A stretch of DNA of 64,000 bases from Bordetella parapertussis. GTDB lineage: Bacteria > Pseudomonadota > Gammaproteobacteria > Burkholderiales > Thiobacillaceae. How positions within the stretch are numbered: the first letter of the stretch is position 1; each line of letters opens with the position of its first letter. The position numbers and the translations under genes are program-made. Positions 8,871 through 20,865 of the stretch are shown one piece after another. The stretch spans positions 1 to 64,000 of the forward strand of contig CAMDCO010000003.1 in NCBI GenBank assembly GCA_945890495.1, read 5' to 3'. Under the pieces are notes generated by a model that did not search any database, was not told where the DNA came from, and saw only the letters and a program-made list of their open reading frames with translations.

Positions 8871-9831
8871 CGCTGACACCCTCTCCCCCAACCCCTCTCC
8901 CGTCAAGGGAGAGGGGGGCCAGGCTCGGGTGACGCTCCCTCCCCCCATGCGGGGGAGGGTTGGGGAGAGGGGTATTCTTATTACCGGCGGAAACGGTCAG
9001 GTCGGCTGGGAGTTGCAGCGCACGCTGGCCGCACTGGGTGAGGTGATCGCACCGGGGCGCGAGACGCTGGATCTGTCCCGGCCCGAGACACTGCGTGCGG
9101 CGGTGTTGGCCTTGCGGCCGCGCTGGATCGTCAACGCGGCGGCGTACACGGCGGTAGATAAGGCGGAATCTGAACGCGATCTGGCCTATGTAGTGAATGC
9201 TGAGTCCCCGCGTGCGCTGGCCGAGGCGGCTCTTGAGGTCGGTGCCGCGCTGGTGCATTACTCGACGGACTATGTGTTCGATGGCAGCGGCGATTCGCCG
9301 TTTGCTGAGGATGCGCCGGTCAATCCACTCAATGTCTATGGCGCGAGCAAGGCGGCGGGTGAGGTGGCGATCCGTGCCGCACTGGACCGCCATCTGATCC
9401 TGCGCACTTCTTGGGTCTATGGCACGCGTGGCGCGAACTTTTTGCTGACCCTGCAGCGCCTGATGCGCGAGCGGCCCGAACTGAAGATTGTGGATGACCA
9501 GATCGGCGCGCCGACCTGGGCGCGGCATATCGCCGAGGTCACGGCGCTGATGATGGCGCAGATCGATTCGCCTGCCCGGGGTGCTGACCGGCCCGTGCCG
9601 TGGGGTACCTATCACCTGACCAACGCCGGCGAGACGAGCTGGTTCGGCCTTGCCGAGGCGATTCGGGAGAGGGTGGGGGCAGACACGAGGCTGCTTCCCA
9701 TTCCCTCCAGCGAATACCCCACGCCCGCGGCGCGACCGTTGAATTCACGGTTGTCGAACGACCGGCTCGCACGAGTGTTTGGCATTCGCCTGCCGGATTG
9801 GCGTGTGGGGCTCAATCAGGCCATGGGTTAA
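8863..9831 (+). CDS. rfbD: dTDP-4-dehydrorhamnose reductase with repeat-derived N-terminus
   Basis: Last step of dTDP-L-rhamnose synthesis, an NAD(P)H-dependent SDR. The core starts ILITGGNGQVGWEL and continues with STDYVFDG and the catalytic YGASK. ATG 8863 overlaps the rfbC stop and is the likely ancestral start, but about 32 repeat-encoded residues (LSPNPSPVKGEGG...) now sit between MRDAD and ILITGG. An alternative start at ATG 8947, itself inside the repeat, would give 294 residues, the normal size. Both keep the whole Rossmann motif. The start choice is uncertain. Confidence 0.92.
   Translation: MRDADTLSPNPSPVKGEGGQARVTLPPPMRGRVGERGILITGGNGQVGWELQRTLAALGEVIAPGRETLDLSRPETLRAAVLALRPRWIVNAAAYTAVDKAESERDLAYVVNAESPRALAEAALEVGAALVHYSTDYVFDGSGDSPFAEDAPVNPLNVYGASKAAGEVAIRAALDRHLILRTSWVYGTRGANFLLTLQRLMRERPELKIVDDQIGAPTWARHIAEVTALMMAQIDSPARGADRPVPWGTYHLTNAGETSWFGLAEAIRERVGADTRLLPIPSSEYPTPAARPLNSRLSNDRLARVFGIRLPDWRVGLNQAMG
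8877..8973 (+). repeat. Palindromic repeat forming the 5' end of rfbD
   Basis: It opens with ACCCTCTCCCCCAACCCC and closes with GGGTTGGGGAGAGGGGT, an inverted repeat with an inner AGGGAGAGGG copy. The same family is seen at 40372-40427 beside nirJ. Deleting it would fuse MRDAD directly to ILITGG. Confidence 0.85.
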
Positions 9832-9870
9832 CGGACATTTCCTTGTCCTCAAGGCCTTGAATTTCCCACC

Positions 9871-9950
9871 GTAGGGGCAACCCCCTGTGGTTGCCCTGCA
9901 CCCGTGATTGCCCAATCCACGCTAGGGCAGGCACGGGGGCCTGCCCCTAC
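9871..9950. repeat. Two-hairpin dispersed repeat
   Basis: First hairpin GTAGGGGCAACCCCCTGTGG plus TTGCCC, then a second hairpin GGGCAGGC...GCCTGCCCCTAC. It is the same motif pair as in 5910-5972 and 62721-62783. It lies between the convergent rfbD and DUF302 genes. A further small hairpin (GGCGGGAAGGGATTCCCGCC) follows near 9989. Confidence 0.88.
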
Positions 9951-10037
9951 ACGCGCACCTCTCGATATAGCCGACAACCTTTTGCACCGGCGGGAAGGGA
10001 TTCCCGCCCTATATCTGCTCACCTTCGCGTATTTTTC

Positions 10038-11711
10038 TTACAGGTCGCCGTTCGCGGCGGCGCGCATGACCCCATCCATGCGGTCGTGAACGCTGATGGC
10101 GCCGTCCCAGAGGGCGTCGCTGATGCCGAGCCGTTCTTTGTAGCCCAAGGCCCAGGCGGGGTTCCAGTCCAGCATGGAGACCCAGATTTGTTTATCGGCG
10201 TCTTCCGTGATCGCGATGCGGCAGGGCAGGAAGATGGCCGCCTCCGGGCTGAGTTTGAGCAGTTCGCGCCCGACGGCGATATCACAGAAGCTGTAGACCT
10301 CGACGCGCGGGGCCTTTTTGTCGTCCAGGACGGCGTGAAAGTCTTTCCACATCAGGTTTTCGCTGACCAGTTTCAGATTCTGCTTGTTCGCGGAGAGCTT
10401 CATTGACTCCACCACATCGTCAAAACTGACGCCCTGTTTGGCCGGGTATTTGCGCGTGAAGTAATTGATGATGTCCGGCAGGGTCAGCTGCATGAAGCTG
10501 GTCATCATGGGCAGCATCATCTGCGCCAGCATGCGTTTCTCTTCCTGGCTGATGGTCCGGCGCATGGTGTAGGGTTTGGCGGACGGGACCGGACCACCCA
10601 TCATGGGCGGCATCATGGACATGGGGAAGGGCATACTGGGCATTCCCCCTGGCATACCGGGCATCCCTCCGGACATGCCTGGCATACCGGGCGCGGCGGG
10701 CCAAGTCTGAGGATAGGCGGGGGGGTAGGCCGGGGGATAGTAAGGATTGGCGGTTGGATAGCCGGGCACAGGGGACGCGGGTTGCTGGGCGGGTGGGGTT
10801 GGGTAGCTGGGCGGCGCATAACTAGGCGCATACCCAGGCGCATAGGACGGCGGGGCGTAGTTTGCTGCCGGAGGTGTTTGGTTGGCCGCCAGCAGGGCGG
10901 GACGATGCTCCGGATTAATAGCGGCTATGGCGGCTGAAGCGGCGGCGGCCGCCGCCGTTGCGGCATGAGCGGCGGCCGTCGCCGCATTGGCCGCTGCCGT
11001 TGCCGCCTCGGCCGCCCGTGCGGCCGCGTTGCCCGCTTCGGCGGCAGCCAACGCGGCCTTGGCCGAATTCGGAGTATCGGCGGGCCGAGGATTTATTCCT
11101 TGGCTCGAACCCGGTGCGACAGGTGCGACAGGTGCGACAGGTGCGACAGGTGCGACAGGTGTGACAGGTGTGACAGGTGTGACAGGTGTGACAGGTGTGA
11201 CAGGTGTGACGGGTGTGACGGGTGTGACGGGTGTGACGGGTGCGGGCGCAGGGCTTGTCTTGTTTGTCGTGGCCGAGGGCGCTACCGGCGAGGGTGCCGA
11301 TACGGGTGTTGTGGCGGGGGGGTGAACTGGGGGTTGAATCGCCTCCGGTAAGCGTCCTAGTGCGGGGATGGAGGCTAGTCGCATGTCAGGAACAACCCCA
11401 GAACCGGCCTCAATAGCCCCATTTTTCGACGGTTCATCTACGAGGGGGAGGGAAGCTTGAGGCGGCGCTTTGTTTTCCCCTAAGGGGACGCTGGATAGGA
11501 GCGGAGCCGCTTGGCTTGGGGTCGGCTGGGACGGCAGCGGCGAGAAGGAAACGATCTGCCATTCGACGGGCGGGTAGTAGATCACCTCGCCACCGGTCCA
11601 GCCCGGAGAGGCCGGGATGGCCATGGCATAGGCGTACGGGTAGACATACTGACCTTGCGCGGTCAGGGGTATAGACCCCAGCAAGAACAGGACAGTATGT
11701 CGTTTTAGCAC
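10038..11711 (-). CDS. Exported low-complexity protein with C-terminal DUF302 domain
   Basis: The 557-residue protein begins with a signal-like segment ([17 protein letters not shown]). A Pro/Ser-rich region follows, then a perfect tripeptide array (about nine VTP then five VAP), an Ala-rich helix-prone block, and a Pro/Tyr/Gly/Met-rich linker. The last 150 residues resemble DUF302 ([48 protein letters not shown]). DUF302 proteins are of unknown function and common in sulfur oxidisers and denitrifiers. The repetitive half probably spans the periplasm or cell wall. No neighbour gives a clear functional hint; it converges with rfbD and lies downstream of acnA on the same strand. Confidence 0.75.
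   Translation of the reverse strand: MLKRHTVLFLLGSIPLTAQGQYVYPYAYAMAIPASPGWTGGEVIYYPPVEWQIVSFSPLPSQPTPSQAAPLLSSVPLGENKAPPQASLPLVDEPSKNGAIEAGSGVVPDMRLASIPALGRLPEAIQPPVHPPATTPVSAPSPVAPSATTNKTSPAPAPVTPVTPVTPVTPVTPVTPVTPVTPVTPVAPVAPVAPVAPVAPGSSQGINPRPADTPNSAKAALAAAEAGNAAARAAEAATAAANAATAAAHAATAAAAAASAAIAAINPEHRPALLAANQTPPAANYAPPSYAPGYAPSYAPPSYPTPPAQQPASPVPGYPTANPYYPPAYPPAYPQTWPAAPGMPGMSGGMPGMPGGMPSMPFPMSMMPPMMGGPVPSAKPYTMRRTISQEEKRMLAQMMLPMMTSFMQLTLPDIINYFTRKYPAKQGVSFDDVVESMKLSANKQNLKLVSENLMWKDFHAVLDDKKAPRVEVYSFCDIAVGRELLKLSPEAAIFLPCRIAITEDADKQIWVSMLDWNPAWALGYKERLGISDALWDGAISVHDRMDGVMRAAANGDL
11113..11238 (-). repeat. 9-bp minisatellite (about 14 units) encoding VTP/VAP
   Basis: On the plus strand the units are GGTGCGACA x5, GGTGTGACA x5 and GGTGTGACG x4. 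The three blocks of identical variants show stepwise expansion. Each unit adds one tripeptide, so copy number can change without frameshift. Confidence 0.95.
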
Positions 11712-11718
11712 GCGTTCT

Positions 11719-14355
<2,637 letters not shown>

Positions 14356-14579
14356 GATAGGCGGAGATAGAAGGTCTATTTTGTGAAAAATGTCCTCCAT
14401 TCTAACCGAGGCACAGGCAAGCGTATCCACCTTGATCGCGCCAAGGGGGGTGTTCTTTGCGTTGTGGCTGGATTAGAACGCGGGTTTTCCTCAGCACGGG
14501 GAGACCGTACAGAGGCCCTCGCCTGCCGGGGCCGCCAGGTCTTTTTGTGCGAAGGTTTAGGAAGGCTATTTTTGCTTGT

Positions 14580-17375
14580 TTAGGCGGTGATTGGGTTGTC
14601 TGGGTCGTATAGTTGCGCCTGTGCGGCGGCCAGACGCGCGATCGGTACACGCGGGCCGGAGCAGGACACATAGGTCAGTCCGATCTTGTGGCAGAAGGCG
14701 ATGGAGGCTGGGTGGCCGCCGTGCTCGCCACAGATGCCAATCTTGAGATCGGGCCGCGTCTTGCGGCCTTCCGTCACCGCCAGCTTCATCAGTTCGCCGA
14801 CGCCCTTCTGGTCGAGCACCTCGAAGGGGTTGTCTTCCAGGATGCCGACCGCGTTGTAGTGCGGCAGGAACTTGTTCTCGGCGTCTTCACGGCTGAACGA
14901 GAAGGTCGCTTGCGTCAGGTCGTTGGTGCCGAAGCTGAAGAACTCGGCATCCTGCGCCATGCGACCGGCGCGCAGGCAGGCGCGTACGACTTCGAGCATG
15001 CTGCCGAACTTGACGCCGACATTGATGCCGTGGGTCAGTTCGACCACCTTGTGGATGCGCTTGACATAGCTGTGGATGCGCAGCATTTCTTCGACGGTCG
15101 CGACCTGCGGCACCATGATCTCGGGATAGACCTCGATGCCTTCCTTGGCGCACAGCGCGGCGGCTTCGAGAATCGCCTGGATCTGCATCGAATACAGCTC
15201 GGGATAGGTGATGCCCAGACGCACGCCGCGGTGGCCGAGCATCGGGTTGACCTCGGAGAGCGCGCGTACCTTCTTGAGTGTTTTTTCCTTCTTCTGGATG
15301 GCGTCTTCTTCAAGGTGGCTGTCACGGAACTCGGTCATGCTGCGGCCAAGCTTGGTCAGGCCATCGGCATACTGCATATAGAGCTTCGGATTGAGCAGCT
15401 TGAGCGTCTCGGGCAGTTCCTCGAGTGCTTTCAGCGAATCGCGCAGATGGTGCAGGTGGGCGATTTCCAGTTCGAGCTGGGCGGCCGTTGGCAGGAATTC
15501 GTGCAGTGGCGGGTCCATCAGGCGCACGGTAACCGGCAGGCCCTTCATGGCCTTGAAGATACCCTTGAAGTCGGCGCGCTGGATCGGCAGCAGGCGGTCG
15601 ATGGCGGCCTGGCGCTCTTCGAGTGTCTCGGCGAGGATCATCTCCTGCACGATGGGCAGGCGGTCGGTGGCGTTGAACATGCGTTCGGTGCGGCACAGGC
15701 CGATACCCATGGCGCCGAACTCGCGGGCGCGCGCGGCATCCTGCGGCGTGTCGGCGTTGGCCATCACCTTGAGGCGCGCGACCTGGTCGGCCCACTTCAG
15801 AAGCGTCACCATGTCCTGGTTGAATTCGGCCTGTACGGTCGGCACTTCGCCGGCATAGACATGGCCGTTGCCGCCGTCGATGGTGATGACATCGCCTTCA
15901 TGCAGGAGGGTGTCGCCGATGCTGGCGCGGCGATTGACATCGTCGATGTGGATCGCATCGCAACCCGAGACGCAGGGCTTGCCCATGCCGCGCGCGACCA
16001 CCGCCGCGTGCGAGGTCTTGCCGCCGCGCGAGGTCAGGATGCCCTGCGCCTGGAAGAAGCCGTGAATATCCTCGGGCTTGGTTTCCTCGCGCACGAGGAT
16101 GATCTTCTCGCCGGCATTGCCGCGCTGTTCAGCAGAGTCGGCGTCGAAGACGATCCGGCCGGACGCGGCCCCGGGAGAGGCCGGCAGGCCGGTGGCGAGC
16201 GGTTTGCCCTTGAAGTTGGGCGAAAGCTGCGGCACCAGCAGTTGTTCGAGCAGGGCTGGATCGATGCGTAGCAGAGCCTTTTCCTTGCTGATCAGGCCTT
16301 CCTTGAACATCTCGACCGAGGTGCGCACCATTGCTTGGGCGTTCATCTTGCCGTTGCGCGTCTGCAGGCAGTAGAGCGTGCCGCGCTCAATGGTGAATTC
16401 GAAGTCCTGTACTTCTTTGTAGTGGGTCTCCAAGCGCTTATGGAGTTCGCTGAGTTGCCGGTAGATCTCTGGCATCTCTTGCGCCATCTCGGCCAGCGCT
16501 TTGGGGGTACGGATGCCGGCTACGACATCCTCGCCTTGGGCGTTAAGCAGATATTCACCATAGAGGGTGTTTTCGCCGGTGCCGGGGTTGCGTGTGAAGC
16601 CGACGCCGGTGCCGGAGTCATTGCCCATGTTGCCGAAGACCATGGTGCAGATGTTGACCGCCGTGCCACTGGCCATGGCGGGGGTGATCTTGAACTGTTT
16701 GCGGTAGTCGATGGCGCGCTTGCCGTTCCAGGAGCGGAATACGGCGCCGATGGCGATCTCGAGTTGCTGCGCGGGGTCTTCCGGGAAAGGCTGGCCGGTG
16801 TGTTTCTGGACGATGGCGGCGAACTGATCGGCCAACTCGGCCAGGTTCTCTGCCGTGAGATCGACATCTTGGGAGACGCCCATCTTTTTCTTCATGGCGG
16901 CCATGGCGGCGTCGAAATGCTCGTCGGACACGCCCAGCGCGATCTTGCCGAAGAGCTGGATGAAGCGCCGGTGGGCGTCATGGGCGAAACGCGTGTTACC
17001 GGTTTGCTTGATGAGTCCTTGCAGCGTCGTCTTGTTGAGCCCGAGGTTGAGGACGGTGTCCATCATGCCGGGCATGGACATGGACGAGCCGGAACGCACG
17101 GAAACCAACAGCGGATTCTCGGCGCTGCCAAAGATCTTCCCGGCCTTTTGTTCGACCTCTTTCATAGAGGTCAGCACGGAGTCCATCAAGCCATCTGGAA
17201 GATGGTTGTGTTCCAGGTAGGCGAGGCAGGCCGCGGTGGTGATGACAAAACCGGGCGGCACATTGAGACCGATCTGCGTCATTTCGCACAGATTGGCCCC
17301 CTTGCCACCCAGCAGCATCTTGTCTTTGCCGTCGCCCTCCTCGAAGGCAAAGATAAATGGCGAACGGGGTTTCAT
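14580..17375 (-). CDS. ppdK: Pyruvate, phosphate dikinase
   Basis: Interconverts pyruvate, ATP and Pi with PEP, AMP and PPi. The 931-residue protein has an N-terminal ATP-grasp domain (LLGGKGANLCEM; RSGSSMSMPGMMDT), the phosphohistidine domain with His456 in GGKTSHAAVV (Thr454 is the regulatory position known in plants), and a TIM-barrel PEP domain with the GICGEHGGHP cysteine near the end. Length is slightly above the usual 870-890. It lies downstream of dctR on the same strand. With the malic enzyme across the dct operon it gives a route from C4-dicarboxylates to PEP. Confidence 0.96.
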   Translation of the reverse strand: MKPRSPFIFAFEEGDGKDKMLLGGKGANLCEMTQIGLNVPPGFVITTAACLAYLEHNHLPDGLMDSVLTSMKEVEQKAGKIFGSAENPLLVSVRSGSSMSMPGMMDTVLNLGLNKTTLQGLIKQTGNTRFAHDAHRRFIQLFGKIALGVSDEHFDAAMAAMKKKMGVSQDVDLTAENLAELADQFAAIVQKHTGQPFPEDPAQQLEIAIGAVFRSWNGKRAIDYRKQFKITPAMASGTAVNICTMVFGNMGNDSGTGVGFTRNPGTGENTLYGEYLLNAQGEDVVAGIRTPKALAEMAQEMPEIYRQLSELHKRLETHYKEVQDFEFTIERGTLYCLQTRNGKMNAQAMVRTSVEMFKEGLISKEKALLRIDPALLEQLLVPQLSPNFKGKPLATGLPASPGAASGRIVFDADSAEQRGNAGEKIILVREETKPEDIHGFFQAQGILTSRGGKTSHAAVVARGMGKPCVSGCDAIHIDDVNRRASIGDTLLHEGDVITIDGGNGHVYAGEVPTVQAEFNQDMVTLLKWADQVARLKVMANADTPQDAARAREFGAMGIGLCRTERMFNATDRLPIVQEMILAETLEERQAAIDRLLPIQRADFKGIFKAMKGLPVTVRLMDPPLHEFLPTAAQLELEIAHLHHLRDSLKALEELPETLKLLNPKLYMQYADGLTKLGRSMTEFRDSHLEEDAIQKKEKTLKKVRALSEVNPMLGHRGVRLGITYPELYSMQIQAILEAAALCAKEGIEVYPEIMVPQVATVEEMLRIHSYVKRIHKVVELTHGINVGVKFGSMLEVVRACLRAGRMAQDAEFFSFGTNDLTQATFSFSREDAENKFLPHYNAVGILEDNPFEVLDQKGVGELMKLAVTEGRKTRPDLKIGICGEHGGHPASIAFCHKIGLTYVSCSGPRVPIARLAAAQAQLYDPDNPITA

Positions 17376-17396
17376 TTGATAGTCTCCATAGCGAGG

Positions 17397-18026
17397 TTAA
17401 GAAGATACCGATAGGCCGTTTTCAGCCAACAGCGTGGCTAATTCAACAGCAGACTTTACGCCCATTTTTTCAAAGACATGGGAGCGGTGGACCTCGACGG
17501 TGCGCATGGCAATGTTCAACTCGTCGGCGATGATCTTGTTCATCTGGCCCTTGATGATGTGGGCCATGACCTCTTTCTCGCGGCTGGTCAGACTGCGCAG
17601 CCGATCGTGGATGGCATGGGATTGCTGCCCACGCGCTCGGCGGGACTCATCCCAAGCCAAGGCTTCGAGCACTCGATCGGCCAGTTCGTTGTCATTAAAG
17701 GGTTTTTCGATGAAATCGAAGGCCCCTTGCTTGAGGACCTGAACGGCCTTGGAGACCTCCCCGTGACCGGTGAGAAAGATCACGGGCATCAGGCATTTCA
17801 AGCTGAGCAGGCGATCGAAGAGTTCGAAGCCGGTCATGCCCTGCATGCGAATGTCGATGATCAGACAGCCCTGCATCTGTGGGCTGTAATCGGTCAGGAA
17901 GGCCTCAGCGCTGTTCCAATTTTTGGAAGGAATGCCCCGGGAGCGAAGAAGCCAGGACAGGGCATCCCGGACCGCCGCGTCATCATCGATCAGAAAGGCA
18001 ACACCTGTAGCGGTCGTCGGGGTCAT
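17397..18026 (-). CDS. dctR: FixJ/DctR-type response regulator
   Basis: The 209-residue regulator has a receiver domain (acidic DDD at 14-16, phosphoacceptor Asp58 in IIDIRMQGM, conserved Lys in EKPFND) and a C-terminal LuxR-type helix-turn-helix (LTSREKEVMAHIIKGQ, RTVEVHRSHVFEKMG). It overlaps the sensor gene by four bases. The pair lies divergent from dctPQM, the usual arrangement for C4-dicarboxylate control of the TRAP transporter. The target is inferred from position. Confidence 0.85.
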   Translation of the reverse strand: MTPTTATGVAFLIDDDAAVRDALSWLLRSRGIPSKNWNSAEAFLTDYSPQMQGCLIIDIRMQGMTGFELFDRLLSLKCLMPVIFLTGHGEVSKAVQVLKQGAFDFIEKPFNDNELADRVLEALAWDESRRARGQQSHAIHDRLRSLTSREKEVMAHIIKGQMNKIIADELNIAMRTVEVHRSHVFEKMGVKSAVELATLLAENGLSVSS

Positions 18027-19642
18027 GGTGATTTTTTGGGTGGGGGCGGGTCTATGGGTAGCGACAGGCTGAAGATCGTGCCGCCCAGCGGGTTAGGCGC
18101 ATGGCTCAATTGGCCCCGATGGGCCTCGACGACCGATCGGCAGATGTTGAGACCGATGCCCAGGCCTTCGGGTTTGGTGGTGAAGAAGGGCTCAAACAGG
18201 TGTTTGGCAATCTCGGGCGAGATCCCCGGCCCTCGGTCGCGAATGTCGATGCGCAGGGTGCTGCCATTGTCATTACTATGGCCATCACGATACGCGTTAA
18301 TGCCTAAGGCGCAGTCTCGGCCCTTAGTCGGCGTGCCGCGCATGGCGTCAACCCCGTTGCGCAGCAGATTGAACAGGACCTGTCGCAGCAGGGTCTTGTC
18401 GCCCTTGATAACGGGCAGATCGGTTGCGATGTCCCGTTGGATGCAGATGCGATGTCGTTGGGCGTCAATCGCGACCAAGTCTGCGACTTCATGGATGAGT
18501 AAGCCCATGTCGCAGGGTTCAACCTTGGGCTCGGACCGGCGCATGAACTCGTAAATACGGCGGATGATGCGCCCGGCCCGTTGCGACTGTTCTTGCACTC
18601 GGTTCAGGACCTCGCGTATCTCGGAAAGATCGGTCTTGCCAGCGTCGATCAGATTGATCGATCCGGCGGTATAGCTAGAGATGGCGGCCAACGGTTGGTT
18701 GAGTTCATGTGCCAGGCTGGAGGCCATCTCGCCCATGGCAATCAGGCGGGTGGAGGTTTGCAGGCGCTCTTGCTGTAGCCGGAGTTGTTTTTCGGCCTCC
18801 AGGCGTTGCCGCATATGACGGCGCAGGGCCCACAGGCTCCACAACAGCAAGCCGGCCAGTAGGACGAAGCTGGCGGAAAGAAACTTGCCCGACAGCGGAA
18901 CGGGAGGGCGGATCGGTGCGGCCCAGAGGGACAGGCCATGGCCGGGGGGGTCGAAGGCGAGGCTGTGACTGATGCTCGAGGTCTGGGTCTCCAGTCGCGA
19001 GCGTTTGGCTAGCGTCTTTCCGTTGAGGTCGGTGAAGCCGATGTGATTGCGTTGTGCGAGCCACCAAGGCGCCACATCATCCAGCATTCTCGCAAAGGAG
19101 TAGATGCCGATCATGGCCTCGGCGGGCTGGCCGGGCTGAGTAGCCGCTGTCGGGATGGGAACCAGAACCGTGAACAGCCACTCCCCGCCGGGGTCGCGGA
19201 ACGCGGGCCCATACACCGGTTTATGCAGGGCGGGCATCAAACGCAAGCTGTCGTCCAGGGCGGCCATCAGGCCCGATGGCAGGGGTGGGCGGGTGTTGGG
19301 GGTATGGGCGCGTCCGGATTTTAGGTGGGCAATGTGTCGAAGGCCGGTGTTGTTGGCCAGCAAGATGCGCGCATAGGCATCGAAGTGGTGCGCATTTTTG
19401 AGCTGTTCCGGGCGGATGTTGCCCAGCAATTCCTCGTTGTGTTGGAGGTTGAAACGCAAACTTTGTTCTAACCAGAGGATGTCACTGATCAAGGTGGACT
19501 GTTCTTCTTCGCGATCGGCCCTCTCGGACAGCCAGAGCTGAGTGCCCACAGCCATGACCAGAAGAATAAAGGCGAGCCGAGGCAACCACCAGAGCCAGTG
19601 TCGGCGGGGATGTGTGTCCAGAAGGTGGGCTGATGGCACCAT
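18023..19642 (-). CDS. dctB: DctB-like sensor histidine kinase
   Basis: The 539-residue membrane kinase has a first membrane helix at about 16-36, a large periplasmic sensing region (to about 255), and a second helix (FVLLAGLLLWSLWAL). The dimerisation/His box is SLAHELNQPLAAISSYT; N and G boxes are visible (NLLRNGVDAM, IDIRDRGPGIS, GLGIGLNICRSVVEAHRG). This architecture matches DctB/DctS sensors of C4-dicarboxylates. It is transcribed with dctR and divergent from dctP. Confidence 0.85.
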   Translation of the reverse strand: MVPSAHLLDTHPRRHWLWWLPRLAFILLVMAVGTQLWLSERADREEEQSTLISDILWLEQSLRFNLQHNEELLGNIRPEQLKNAHHFDAYARILLANNTGLRHIAHLKSGRAHTPNTRPPLPSGLMAALDDSLRLMPALHKPVYGPAFRDPGGEWLFTVLVPIPTAATQPGQPAEAMIGIYSFARMLDDVAPWWLAQRNHIGFTDLNGKTLAKRSRLETQTSSISHSLAFDPPGHGLSLWAAPIRPPVPLSGKFLSASFVLLAGLLLWSLWALRRHMRQRLEAEKQLRLQQERLQTSTRLIAMGEMASSLAHELNQPLAAISSYTAGSINLIDAGKTDLSEIREVLNRVQEQSQRAGRIIRRIYEFMRRSEPKVEPCDMGLLIHEVADLVAIDAQRHRICIQRDIATDLPVIKGDKTLLRQVLFNLLRNGVDAMRGTPTKGRDCALGINAYRDGHSNDNGSTLRIDIRDRGPGISPEIAKHLFEPFFTTKPEGLGIGLNICRSVVEAHRGQLSHAPNPLGGTIFSLSLPIDPPPPKKSP

Positions 19643-19813
19643 AGCGGCTATGGTAAATCGCTGCGGCGTCTTTTAGGATGCTGTTTCCGTATTCAGGCGC
19701 TGCGGATATCCACAATGTTGACACGGTAGGGGACAAGAGAGAATCATTCCCGCTACAGATTGGCCCGTCCGGGCGATGACCCATGTGGTTTTGACAGACA
19801 GAGGAGACACACA

Positions 19814-20824
19814 ATGAAACTGAAACGCTATTCCACCCTGATGGCCCTCGCACTGGGCCTTGCCTTTGGCGTTGCCCAAGCCGCGGACCCGATCGTTATC
19901 AAGTTTTCGCATGTGGTGGCCGCCGCCACCCCCAAAGGCAAGGCGGCTGACTACTTCGCCAAGTTGGCCGGGGAAAAGACCCAGGGCCGCGTCAAGGTCG
20001 AGGTCTACCACAACAGCACCTTGTACAAGGACAAGGAAGAGATGGAGGCCTTGCAGATGGGCGCGGTGCAGATGCTGGCGCCCTCGTTGTCCAAGTTCCG
20101 CCCCTTGGGTGTCAAGGAGTTTGAGGTCTTCGATCTGCCCTTCATCTTCGATGATTACACGGAGCTGCATCGCGTCACTCAGGGTCCTATCGGCCAGTCT
20201 CTTCTCAATAAACTGGAGCCTAAGGGGATTAAGGGTCTGGCGTACTGGGACAACGGTTTCAAATCCTTCTCGGCCAACCGCCCTTTGCATGAGGTGGCGG
20301 ATTACAAAGGCTTGAAGATGCGTATCCAGTCCTCCAAAGTGCTGGATTCCCAGATGCGTGCTCTGGGCACGATCCCCCAGGTCATGGCCTTCTCTGAGGT
20401 CTATCAGGCACTGCAAACCGGGGTGGTGGATGGGACCGAGAATCCAATCTCCAACCTGTATACCCAGAAGATGCATGAGGTTCAAAAGCACCTGTCGCTG
20501 ACTAATCACGGTTATCTGGGCTACGGTGTTATCACCAACAAGAAGTTTTGGGATGGCTTGCCAGCCGATGTGCGGGGCCAGTTGGAGGTGGCCATGAAAG
20601 AGGCCACGGCGTATGCCAACAAGATTGCCAAGGATGAAAATGACGATGCGCTGGCGGCTGTCCGCAAGTCGGGCAAGACCCGTGTCTATACCCCGTCGGG
20701 CGGGGATCGCCAGGAACTCAAGCGGGTCCTCTTCCCGGTGCATAAGGAGTTCGCCCCGAAGATCGACGAGGCCTTGGTACAGTCTATCTATAAGGAAACC
20801 GGGTTCGATCCGTCCAAGCTGTAA
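19814..20824 (+). CDS. dctP: TRAP C4-dicarboxylate-binding protein
   Basis: The 336-residue periplasmic solute-binding protein has a signal peptide of about 22 residues (LALGLAFGVAQA|AD). Mature features of DctP include IKFSHVVAAATPKGKAA, the signature Arg region GLKMRIQSSKVLDSQMRALG, and VVDGTENPISNLYTQK. ATG 19814 has a GGAGA ribosome site. It is the first gene of dctPQM. A possible -35 TTGACA lies at 19718-19723 with a weak -10. Confidence 0.94.
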   Translation: MKLKRYSTLMALALGLAFGVAQAADPIVIKFSHVVAAATPKGKAADYFAKLAGEKTQGRVKVEVYHNSTLYKDKEEMEALQMGAVQMLAPSLSKFRPLGVKEFEVFDLPFIFDDYTELHRVTQGPIGQSLLNKLEPKGIKGLAYWDNGFKSFSANRPLHEVADYKGLKMRIQSSKVLDSQMRALGTIPQVMAFSEVYQALQTGVVDGTENPISNLYTQKMHEVQKHLSLTNHGYLGYGVITNKKFWDGLPADVRGQLEVAMKEATAYANKIAKDENDDALAAVRKSGKTRVYTPSGGDRQELKRVLFPVHKEFAPKIDEALVQSIYKETGFDPSKL

Positions 20825-20865
20825 CCGCACCTATCTCATGATGATTGCAGACGGGAGGGTGATCC

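Noticed and set aside
9118-9160. ops-like GGCGGTAG inside rfbD as an RfaH loading site
   Set aside because: It lies within a conserved coding region near the end of the operon rather than in a leader, so it is most likely chance.
11113-11238. Repeat array as a CRISPR
   Set aside because: Units are 9 bp and directly adjacent with no spacers, and the array is read in frame as part of a protein.
10965-11351. Plus-strand frames rich in Cys-Asp-Arg or Gly-Ala-Thr repeats
   Set aside because: They are other-frame readings of the VTP/VAP minisatellite of the minus-strand DUF302 gene, without a ribosome site or conserved domain.
14613-16271. Long plus-strand open frame (552 codons) opposite ppdK
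   Set aside because: It lies wholly within ppdK on the other strand, its composition mirrors the GC-rich codon pattern of ppdK, and it has no recognisable domain.
19760-19813. Sigma-54 promoter before dctP (TGGCCC...GGCGA)
   Set aside because: The -12 TTGC element is missing and the spacing is poor; the regulator next door is of the FixJ/LuxR type, which does not need sigma-54.
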